A program made the translations under genes and the position numbers. Positions 1 to 5,017 of a DNA stretch of 5,017 nt are shown one piece after another; the stretch's first letter is position 1, and each line of letters starts with the position of its first letter. The DNA lies in the NCBI GenBank assembly GCA_011046315.1, contig DSAU01000506.1:1-5017 (forward strand). Direction: 5' to 3'. Source of the stretch: a bacterium. GTDB lineage: Bacteria; Zhuqueibacterota; Zhuqueibacteria; Thermofontimicrobiales; Thermofontimicrobiaceae. The notes below the pieces were generated by a model. That model had not been told where the DNA came from, made no database searches, and saw only the letters and a list, made by a program, of their open reading frames with translations.

Positions 1-51
1 GAATCTCCTGAATATATGTGCAAATTAATATTTAAAAGTTCTATTATTGAG

Positions 52-83
52 ATTCCGGCATTCCGCTTCGCTCCAGCCGGAAT
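52..83. repeat. Short palindromic intergenic repeat (attccggc...gccggaat)
   Basis: ATTCCGGC (52-59) and GCCGGAAT (76-83) are perfect 8-base inverted arms around a 16-base centre that itself starts with another ATTCCG. The sequence then continues as GACAGG. The form recalls dispersed small palindromes such as Neisseria dRS3 (ATTCCC-N8-GGGAAT), though the sequence differs. No T-run follows on the minus strand. It lies 28 bases from the second palindrome. Family membership is inferred from shape alone. Confidence 0.6.
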
Positions 84-111
84 GACAGGTGAACTATTAC
101 ATATTTTTTTT

Positions 112-181
112 ACCGCGAAGACGCCAAGAGGGCAAAGATTTTATTCAATCTTTTTCTTTGCGCTCTCCGCGTCTGTGCGGT
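112..181. repeat. Imperfect palindromic intergenic repeat (accgcgaag family)
   Basis: The arm at 112-137 pairs with the arm at 156-181, matching at 21 of 26 positions. Inside it AAAGATT (134-140) pairs with AATCTTT (147-153), so alternative stems are possible. The outer ends read ACCGC and GCGGT. From memory, very similar intergenic palindromes with ACCGCGAAGACGC-like arms recur in many unrelated environmental bacterial genomes. On the minus strand no T-run follows, so it is not a canonical terminator for the carboxylase operon. On the plus strand T6 (184-189) follows the hairpin, so it could stop transcripts arriving from the left. It may also protect the operon's mRNA 3' end. Confidence 0.65.
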
Positions 182-230
182 GATTTTTTCTCGCGCCGAA
201 CTAATGAGATAATTACTGATCCATATTAAT

Positions 231-1730
231 CTATTGCAAATTAAATTGCCGGTTAACAGTTTTCCAACTTTGCTTGTCGATTCGTTTTTGGAGCGTTTTT
301 GTTTTGTTTTTATTTTGAAAATCCACCAGACAGCTCAAGATTGCCATTGCTTTCAAGTCTTCATCAGCGACCGATGTTGTTGCTGCTGACCGGGTCATCT
401 GTTCTTCGATAAAATGTGTCGAAATTGAACCGGCTTGAAAATCAGCATGATCCATCACCAGTTTAAGAAATGGGATCACGGTTTTGATGCCGGTGATAAC
501 ATATTCATCCAGCGCGCGTTTCATCCGTTGGATCGCTCGCTCCCTGGTTTCCCCCCAGGCAACAAGCTTGGCGATCAATGGGTCGTAGTAAATGGAGATC
601 GAATCGCCTTTAGTAAAACCGGAATCCACACGAATGCCGGGACCGGCGGGTTCGCGGTAGTTTTGAATTCGTCCGCTCGATGGAAGAAAATTATTGTCGG
701 GGTCTTCGGCATAAATTCGACATTCGATGGCGCTACCATTCACCTGGATTTGATCCTGTTGAACGCTGAGTTTTTCTCCGCTGGCAATGAGCAACTGTTC
801 CCGTACCAGATCGATTCCGGTTACCATTTCTGTCACCGGATGTTCGACCTGCAGCCGTGTATTAACCTCAAGAAAATAGAACTGTTTATTTTGATCAACC
901 AGAAACTCGACGGTTCCGGCATTGATGTAATTGGATGCTTTGGCAGCTTGAATCGCTGTTTGTCCCATCGCTTGCCGCATTCCGGGATCAACGATCGGCG
1001 ATGGCGACTCTTCGATCACTTTTTGGTGGCGCCGCTGAATTGAGCACTCACGTTCACCAAGATGAATGATATTACCGTATTTATCGGCTAAAATCTGTAT
1101 CTCGATATGCCGAGGATTCTGGAGATATTTTTCAATGTAAATCCGGTCATCACCAAAAGCAGAGCGAGCCTCGGATTGAGCCATCTTAAATAATCCATCC
1201 AACTCCTTTTTTGAACTGACGATTCGCATTCCTTTGCCTCCGCCACCGGCAGCAGCTTTTAACAGCAATGGGTATCCGATTTTGGTTGCCGAGTTATGGG
1301 CATCAGCGCTGTTTTTGACCGGCTTTTTTATTCCGGGGACTATCGGAACGCCAGCTTTTTCCATCAGTTCCCGGGCAGTAATTTTATCCCCCAGCAATCG
1401 AATTGTATCAACATCAGGGCCTATGAATTTCAAACCATGCTTTTCAACTTCATCAGCGAACAGCGGATTTTCTGCCAGAAATCCATAACCCGGGTGAACC
1501 GCATCGGCATGGGATTTGAGCGCAACGTCGATGATTTTTTTGATCGACAGATAGCTTTCGCCAGCCGGTGATTTGCCAATATGATAGGCTTCGTCCGCAT
1601 AACTCACGTGTTGCGCGCTGCGATCAATATCAGAAAAAATGGCGACAGTGGCGATATCCATTTCCTTGCAAGCGCGCATGACACGGATGGCGATTTCTCC
1701 ACGGTTAGCGATTAATATTTTTTTGAACAT
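231..1730 (-). CDS. Biotin carboxylase subunit of an acyl-CoA carboxylase, without a biotin-carrier domain
   Basis: ATP-grasp enzyme that carboxylates biotin on a carrier protein using ATP and bicarbonate; cytoplasmic; 499 residues. The N-terminus FKKILIANRGEIAIR (2-16) is the classic biotin carboxylase opening. The glycine-rich ATP lid KAAAGGGGKGM is at 158-168, RRHQKVIEE at 233-241, and the signature EVNTRLQVEHPVTE at 288-301. Residues corresponding to E. coli AccC K116, K159, H209, K238, E276, E288, N290, R292, E296 and R338 are all present. E. coli AccC has about 449 residues; here about 50 extra (about 447-499) form a charged tail, with no biotin-attachment motif (AMKM-like). I chose the ATG at 1730 because it gives the family N-terminus and has AGGA eight bases upstream. 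The longer open frame would need a TTG at 1769 with no ribosome site. It ends in TAG and lies 47 bases after the carboxyltransferase gene. It could serve propionyl-, acetyl- or pyruvate carboxylase; its partner suggests acyl-CoA. Confidence 0.93.
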   Translation of the reverse strand: MFKKILIANRGEIAIRVMRACKEMDIATVAIFSDIDRSAQHVSYADEAYHIGKSPAGESYLSIKKIIDVALKSHADAVHPGYGFLAENPLFADEVEKHGLKFIGPDVDTIRLLGDKITARELMEKAGVPIVPGIKKPVKNSADAHNSATKIGYPLLLKAAAGGGGKGMRIVSSKKELDGLFKMAQSEARSAFGDDRIYIEKYLQNPRHIEIQILADKYGNIIHLGERECSIQRRHQKVIEESPSPIVDPGMRQAMGQTAIQAAKASNYINAGTVEFLVDQNKQFYFLEVNTRLQVEHPVTEMVTGIDLVREQLLIASGEKLSVQQDQIQVNGSAIECRIYAEDPDNNFLPSSGRIQNYREPAGPGIRVDSGFTKGDSISIYYDPLIAKLVAWGETRERAIQRMKRALDEYVITGIKTVIPFLKLVMDHADFQAGSISTHFIEEQMTRSAATTSVADEDLKAMAILSCLVDFQNKNKTKTLQKRIDKQSWKTVNRQFNLQ

Positions 1731-1738
1731 CTCAATTA

Positions 1739-1742
1739 TCCT
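1739..1742 (-). promoter_or_regulatory. Ribosome binding site of the biotin carboxylase gene
   Basis: On the minus strand AGGA lies eight bases before the ATG at 1730. It decides the start: the upstream in-frame TTG at 1769 is preceded only by an AT-rich stretch and would add 13 residues before the conserved family N-terminus. Confidence 0.7.
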
Positions 1743-1777
1743 GACATTAGTTGATCCAACGATCTGCAATTTAAAAA

Positions 1778-3328
1778 TTATAACGGGATATTTCCGTGTT
1801 TCTTTCTCGGATTAACTTCGCTTTTTGTCTCGAGAATTTGCAGCGCTCGGATCAGGTTGGGACGGGTAAATTTAGGTTCAATGACATCATCAAGATATCC
1901 ACGCTCGGCGGCTTTATACGGATTGGCGAATTCTTTGATGAACGATTCGAGCTTTTCATTGAGCGCCTTTTCCGGATCTTTAGCGGTCGCTATTTCTTTT
2001 TTGAAAATTATCTCCACCGCGCCTTTGGGACCCATCACTGCCAGTTCTGCCGAGGGCCAGGCGAGATTAATGTCGCCGCGGATGTGTTTACTGCTCATAA
2101 CATCGTAAGCGCCACCATACGCTTTTCGGGTAATAACAGTGATTTTGGGAACGGTGGCTTCACAATAAGCGTAGAGCAATTTTGCGCCGTGTTTGATAAT
2201 ACCGCCGAACTCCTGGCTGGTACCGGGTAAAAATCCGGGAACATCGACAAAGGTAATAATCGGAATGCTAAAACAGTCGCAGAAACGGATAAACCTGCCG
2301 GCTTTGCACGACGAGTCGATATCGAGAACACCGGCCAGAACCGCGGGTTGGTTAGCAACAATCCCAACCGAAAAACCGCCCAGCCGGGCGAATCCGATAA
2401 CGATATTTTGCGCCCATCCCGATTGGATTTCAAAGAAATTTCCATCATCTACTATCCTCCGGATTATTTCTTTCATGTCATAGGGTTTGTTGGGATTATG
2501 CGGCACCAGCGAATTTAACTCCTCCTCAACCCGATCTATCGGATCAGTGGTTTCGAGAAATGGTGGATCGTCGATGTTGTTTAACGGAACATAACTGAGC
2601 AGTTGGCGCACGGTATCAAAGGCTTTGATTTCATCGTCGCAGGCGAAGTGAGCGACGCCGCTTTTTGAACTATGGGTAGCGGCGCCGCCAAGGTCCTCAA
2701 AGCTGACCGTTTCGTGAGTAACGGTTTTGACCACGTTGGGACCGGTCACAAACATGTAACTTGTATTTTTTACCATAAAAATAAAATCGGTGATTGCAGG
2801 CGAATATACAGCGCCACCGGCGCAAGGCCCGGCAACGATGCTAATTTGTGGAATTACCCCTGAGCAGAGTGTATTGCGGAGAAAAATTTCCGCATAACCG
2901 CCCAGACTATCGACACCCTCCTGAATTCGCGCGCCACCGGAATCGTTGATCCCAATCACTGGCGCGCCCACTTTTAATGCCAGGTCCATGATTTTACAGA
3001 TTTTCTTCGCGTAAGATTCAGAGAGCGAACCGCCAAAAATTGTAAAATCCTGGCTAAAAACAAACATTTTTCGACCATCAATTGTACCGTAGCCGGTGAC
3101 AACACCGTCTCCCGGATAGCTTTCCCGATCCAACCCGAAGTCTTTGCAACGGTGACGAACAAACATATCCAGCTCCACAAAGCTGCCCTCGTCAAGCAAT
3201 AAATCGATGCGCTCGCGGGCTGTGAGTTTACCTTTTTTATGTTGAGTGTCGATACGTTCTTTTCCGCCGCCGAGCAGCGCCTGTTTTCTTAGCGTGTATA
3301 ATTTGTTTAATTTTGGGTCAACTGTCAT
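1778..3328 (-). CDS. Acyl-CoA carboxylase carboxyltransferase subunit (propionyl-CoA carboxylase beta / MmdA type)
   Basis: Cytoplasmic carboxyltransferase that moves the carboxyl group from carboxybiotin to an acyl-CoA, probably propionyl-CoA to methylmalonyl-CoA. At 516 residues it has the usual length for PccB/MmdA proteins and looks complete. It has two crotonase-fold halves, about 25-260 and 275-505. Visible motifs are KLTARERIDLLLD (34-46), SGGARIQEG (130-138), a first oxyanion-hole segment GPCAGGAVYSPA (167-178), DVPGFLPG (362-369), and a second segment GGAYDVM (405-411). D409 aligns with the aspartate linked to propionyl-CoA preference in Streptomyces PccB (D422). The C-terminus RKKHGNIPL is typical of the family. 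The start has only a weak GGAAA six bases upstream, preceded by an A11 tract. The next gene encodes biotin carboxylase, which favours an ATP-driven carboxylase over the sodium-pumping methylmalonyl-CoA decarboxylase, whose alpha subunit is closely similar. Substrate assignment is inferred. Confidence 0.93.
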   Translation of the reverse strand: MTVDPKLNKLYTLRKQALLGGGKERIDTQHKKGKLTARERIDLLLDEGSFVELDMFVRHRCKDFGLDRESYPGDGVVTGYGTIDGRKMFVFSQDFTIFGGSLSESYAKKICKIMDLALKVGAPVIGINDSGGARIQEGVDSLGGYAEIFLRNTLCSGVIPQISIVAGPCAGGAVYSPAITDFIFMVKNTSYMFVTGPNVVKTVTHETVSFEDLGGAATHSSKSGVAHFACDDEIKAFDTVRQLLSYVPLNNIDDPPFLETTDPIDRVEEELNSLVPHNPNKPYDMKEIIRRIVDDGNFFEIQSGWAQNIVIGFARLGGFSVGIVANQPAVLAGVLDIDSSCKAGRFIRFCDCFSIPIITFVDVPGFLPGTSQEFGGIIKHGAKLLYAYCEATVPKITVITRKAYGGAYDVMSSKHIRGDINLAWPSAELAVMGPKGAVEIIFKKEIATAKDPEKALNEKLESFIKEFANPYKAAERGYLDDVIEPKFTRPNLIRALQILETKSEVNPRKKHGNIPL

Positions 3329-3334
3329 AGTTAA

Positions 3335-3351
3335 TTTCCGTTTTTTTTTTT
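3335..3351 (-). promoter_or_regulatory. Weak ribosome binding site behind an A11 tract, carboxyltransferase gene
   Basis: The 29-base gap after the aminopeptidase stop contains, on the minus strand, eleven consecutive A (3351-3341), one C, then GGAAA (3339-3335), six bases before the ATG at 3328. GGAAA is a poor Shine-Dalgarno match. An A-rich, unstructured leader could help ribosome loading, or translation may depend partly on coupling to the upstream gene. Both roles are inferred. Confidence 0.45.
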
Positions 3352-3357
3352 GATGGA

Positions 3358-4683
3358 TTATTTAGTAATTAGATCAGTGATCCCCTCTGATTGCATTATT
3401 TGTTCGATTTCCGCTATGGTTTTAGGGAGTGCTGCTGAAAGAACCTGAGAGCCTGTTTCGGTGATTAAAACGTCATCTTCAATGCGCACGCCAATGTTCC
3501 AGTATGCTTCGGGAAGATCAGATTTCGGAGAAATATAGATACCGGGTTCCACGGTAACTACGCAACCTGGTTGCAGCGGCTCGCGTGTATTACCAACATC
3601 GTGTACATCCAATCCGAGATAATGGGTGCATCCGTGGCGAATATATTTTTCATATCCGTATTTGCCAATTATCGCCCGCGCAGCCGAATCCATCTGCGCC
3701 ATGGTAACGCCGGGTTTGAGCATGGCAATGATAGTTTGATTGGCTTCCAGAACAATGTTATAGATCTCTTTTTGCTCCAAGGTAAATTTCCCGGTTGCCG
3801 GAATGGTACGGGTAATATCAGCGCAATAATGTTGATATTCACAGCCGATGTCCATGACCACAATATCATTGCGCTGAATCTGGCGCATTCCCTGTTCATA
3901 GTGCAAAATCAGACTATTGGGACCGGCGCCGATAATGGTGGGGAAAGCCAGTTGCTCCGCGCCGTTAAATTTAAAAATAAATTCGATAATCGCCTCTATT
4001 TGATATTCGTAAAGTCCCGGCCGCATGGATTTGAATGCTTCCTGATGCGCTTGGATGGTAATATCAACAGCCTTTTGAATTAATGCAATCTCCTCGCTCG
4101 TTTTAATCCGTCTCATGCTTCCGGTCAATTGAATGATGGGCGTAAAAGAGACCTGCGGAAATTGCTGGATAAACTGAATTAATCTCTTTTCAATAATTGA
4201 ATTACCCAGTTGCTGATCCTGGCGAATCAAGTTGTTGTAAAAAACGTCGATATCCGAAATTTGTTTGAGAATTTTGCGCAACTCGATGACGCTTGCGCAA
4301 TAATCAAAACCGAGGCTATCTGCCAGCCTTGCGAAATATTCATCCCGGTCAATGGACAGTCCCACCGGAGGAGGGGTCAGCAATATTGAATGGATGTTGT
4401 TCACTCCGGCGCCGGTGTTCGGGATTCCGGTTTTCGATAAAATTAATGTCAAATCTTCATCGGCAAGTCCGGTTAAGTAATACAAGTCACTGTCCGGTCG
4501 AAAATTGAATCCGAAACGGTAACCTGATGCAGTTGTTTGCAGCACTAATAAACCCTTTGGGGACATTTTTTCTAAGACAGCGCTGCGCCTCAGCTTTGGG
4601 ATATTTTCGGTAGAAGATTTTGAAAAACATAAAGAGGATAGGGCTAAGCAAAAAAACAGGCTACATCGAAGAAAATATTTCAT
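3358..4683 (-). CDS. Exported Xaa-Pro aminopeptidase (M24B family)
   Basis: A metallopeptidase of the aminopeptidase P family, which removes an N-terminal residue preceding proline; 441 residues. Residues 1-22 look like a Sec signal peptide: K2 and R6, a hydrophobic stretch to about residue 20, and plausible cleavage after CFS. No good lipobox is present, so a periplasmic or secreted location is inferred. Residues about 27-165 match the AMP_N domain (SDLYYLTGL at 65-73). The pita-bread catalytic domain spans about 195-425. The dinuclear metal ligands all appear intact: D278 (VMDIG), D289 (ADITRT), H354 (THYLGLDVHD), E379 (VEPGIY) and E402 (RIEDD). H261 and H361 match conserved active-site histidines. 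The start is backed by GGAGG four bases upstream. It is first in the operon, 29 bases before the carboxyltransferase gene. The family is firm; the exact substrate (Xaa-Pro peptides versus prolidase-like dipeptides) is not determined. Confidence 0.93.
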   Translation of the reverse strand: MKYFLRCSLFFCLALSSLCFSKSSTENIPKLRRSAVLEKMSPKGLLVLQTTASGYRFGFNFRPDSDLYYLTGLADEDLTLILSKTGIPNTGAGVNNIHSILLTPPPVGLSIDRDEYFARLADSLGFDYCASVIELRKILKQISDIDVFYNNLIRQDQQLGNSIIEKRLIQFIQQFPQVSFTPIIQLTGSMRRIKTSEEIALIQKAVDITIQAHQEAFKSMRPGLYEYQIEAIIEFIFKFNGAEQLAFPTIIGAGPNSLILHYEQGMRQIQRNDIVVMDIGCEYQHYCADITRTIPATGKFTLEQKEIYNIVLEANQTIIAMLKPGVTMAQMDSAARAIIGKYGYEKYIRHGCTHYLGLDVHDVGNTREPLQPGCVVTVEPGIYISPKSDLPEAYWNIGVRIEDDVLITETGSQVLSAALPKTIAEIEQIMQSEGITDLITK

Positions 4684-4687
4684 TCAC

Positions 4688-4692
4688 CCTCC
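4688..4692 (-). promoter_or_regulatory. Strong ribosome binding site of the aminopeptidase gene
   Basis: GGAGG on the minus strand, followed by GTGA and then the ATG at 4683. It is the best Shine-Dalgarno match in the window and fixes the start that gives the signal peptide MKYFLRCSLFF. Confidence 0.75.
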
Positions 4693-4741
4693 GCCAGCTC
4701 ATTGTTGATAATTGCAGACAGGATAGTCTAATCAGGATCTG

Positions 4742-4769
4742 CGTGTTTGTGAAAGTGATTGAGAACACG
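4742..4769 (-). other. Possible small hairpin in the operon leader
   Basis: CGTGTT (4742-4747) and AACACG (4764-4769) are perfect inverted arms around a 16-base loop, just downstream of the predicted transcription start near 4780. The stem is only six pairs, so it may be chance. No known riboswitch consensus is recognised here. Confidence 0.25.
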
Positions 4770-4788
4770 AAAATTTGTTAGTAGTAAA

Positions 4789-4815
4789 ATTATGAAAAAA
4801 ATGTCGCTTTGTCAA
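4789..4815 (-). promoter_or_regulatory. Candidate sigma-70 promoter of the operon
   Basis: On the minus strand a perfect -35 TTGACA (4815-4810) is followed after 15 bases by CATAAT (4794-4789), five of six matches to TATAAT. A 17-base spacing would instead give TAATTT (4792-4787), a weaker match. Transcription would begin near 4780, leaving a leader of about 100 bases before the aminopeptidase start. The -35 is convincing; the short spacer and AT-rich surroundings limit confidence. Confidence 0.5.
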
Positions 4816-4917
4816 GCATAAAATTGGTTGTTTGAAAAATTCTCCAGCATTGGCGACGGCACAGATTAATTTCACTTCACAACTGCCAAACCGAATTTAA
4901 TCTATTCAGCCAGTTTC

Positions 4918-4946
4918 AGTATGTTTTAAAAAGGACTGATCGTCAA
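4918..4946 (-). promoter_or_regulatory. Second candidate leftward promoter
   Basis: On the minus strand TTGACG (4946-4941) is followed by an exact 17-base spacer and CATACT (4923-4918), four of six matches to TATAAT. If used it would give a leader of about 230 bases. It is weaker by hexamer match than the candidate at 4789-4815 but better spaced. Confidence 0.3.
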
Positions 4947-4963
4947 TGGAACAATTTTTTCAA

Positions 4964-4991
4964 TTGACAGAATGATTATGGACAGAATAAT
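4964..4991 (+). promoter_or_regulatory. Candidate rightward promoter for a gene beyond the window
   Basis: On the plus strand TTGACA (4964-4969), a 16-base spacer and AATAAT (4986-4991), five of six matches to TATAAT. Its -35 lies 17 bases from the oppositely directed TTGACG at 4941-4946, so the pair would form a divergent promoter region. No gene start is visible to its right before the window ends. Confidence 0.3.
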
Positions 4992-4994
4992 TAT
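4966..4994. repeat. Short tandem direct repeat, 15-base period
   Basis: GACAGAATGATTAT (4966-4979) and GACAGAATAATTAT (4981-4994) are two 14-base copies with one mismatch, separated by a single G. They overlap the candidate rightward promoter. They may be a local duplication or a pair of regulator binding sites on nearly the same helical face. The repeat is directly visible; its function is unknown. Confidence 0.6.
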
Positions 4995-5017
4995 TTTTTG
5001 TTTTTTTAAGCTAATTC

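Larger units (their letters stand above)
4684..5017. other. Upstream intergenic region, no gene
   Basis: 334 AT-rich bases with no convincing open frame on either strand. Besides the promoters, ribosome site, hairpin and tandem repeat listed separately, GTCAAT (4942-4947) and ATTGAC (4963-4968) form an inverted repeat. It coincides with the two opposed -35 hexamers, so it may be a by-product of divergent promoters or a small operator. I see no tRNA, structured RNA or mobile-element end. Confidence 0.6.

Noticed and set aside
52..181. CRISPR array or insertion-sequence ends
   Set aside because: The two palindromes differ in sequence, there is no regular repeat-spacer pattern, and there is no transposase or target-site duplication nearby.
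112..189. Intrinsic terminator for the carboxylase operon
   Set aside because: On the minus strand the palindrome is followed by an A-run, not a T-run. The T6 tract is on the plus-strand side, so at most it would terminate rightward transcripts.
435..1043. Plus-strand open frame of 202 codons opposite the biotin carboxylase gene
   Set aside because: It lies entirely antisense to conserved biotin carboxylase sequence, and its translation shows no recognisable family motifs. The minus-strand frame explains the conservation.
1731..1769. N-terminal extension of the biotin carboxylase from a TTG at 1769
   Set aside because: TTG is a rare start, no Shine-Dalgarno precedes it, and the ATG at 1730 gives the exact family N-terminus with AGGA in place.
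2095..2448. Minus-strand open frame of 117 codons inside the carboxyltransferase gene
   Set aside because: It is out of frame within conserved coding sequence; the product is low in recognisable structure and has no ribosome site I can point to.
3571..4083. Plus-strand open frame of 170 codons opposite the aminopeptidase gene
   Set aside because: It is antisense to the catalytic domain, which carries all metal ligands in the minus frame. Its own translation shows no recognisable family.
4634..4683. Lipoprotein signal on the aminopeptidase
   Set aside because: Cysteines at 7, 12 and 19 are not preceded by a valid lipobox: the residues before C12 and C19 are F and L at the -1 position. A normal Sec signal fits better.
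4661..4702. 13-codon minus-strand leader frame starting at the ATG at 4702 and overlapping the aminopeptidase start
   Set aside because: It has no ribosome site, and the frame is short enough to occur by chance. The GGAGG inside it serves the real start at 4683.

Overview
This window looks like ordinary chromosomal sequence from a bacterium. I see no mobile element, CRISPR array, RNA gene or defence-like system. All three real genes lie on the minus strand and read right to left as one probable operon. In transcription order they are a Xaa-Pro aminopeptidase with an export signal (4683 to 3358), an acyl-CoA carboxylase carboxyltransferase subunit of the propionyl-CoA carboxylase beta / MmdA type (3328 to 1778), and a biotin carboxylase subunit (1730 to 231). 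The gaps between them are 29 and 47 bases. Every other long open frame is a shadow of these genes.

Layout. Bases 4684-5017 (334 bases) hold no gene. They contain candidate leftward promoters, a leader of roughly 100 bases, and at the far right a tandem duplication overlapping a possible rightward promoter. The operon fills 231-4683. Bases 1-230 lie downstream of it and hold no gene. They carry two unrelated imperfect palindromes (52-83 and 112-181) that look like dispersed intergenic repeats.

How the genes work together. The biotin carboxylase would use ATP and bicarbonate to carboxylate a biotin carrier protein. The carboxyltransferase would then pass the carboxyl group to an acyl-CoA, most likely propionyl-CoA, giving methylmalonyl-CoA. 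Neither protein contains a biotin-attachment domain and no carrier gene is visible here, so the carrier must be encoded elsewhere. The peptidase has no obvious biochemical link to the carboxylase. One possible inference is that both serve growth on peptides and amino acids, since several amino acids are degraded through propionyl-CoA.

Organism. Base composition is moderate, roughly mid-40s percent G+C by eye. Two of the three genes have recognisable Shine-Dalgarno sequences, and a TTGACA-type promoter is visible, which argues against a typical Bacteroidia or Flavobacteriia genome. The stand-alone biotin carboxylase of about 500 residues, the exported M24 peptidase and the palindromic intergenic repeats would fit an uncultured lineage of the broader FCB group (Calditrichota / KSB1 / Ignavibacteria-like). 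This placement is a low-confidence inference.
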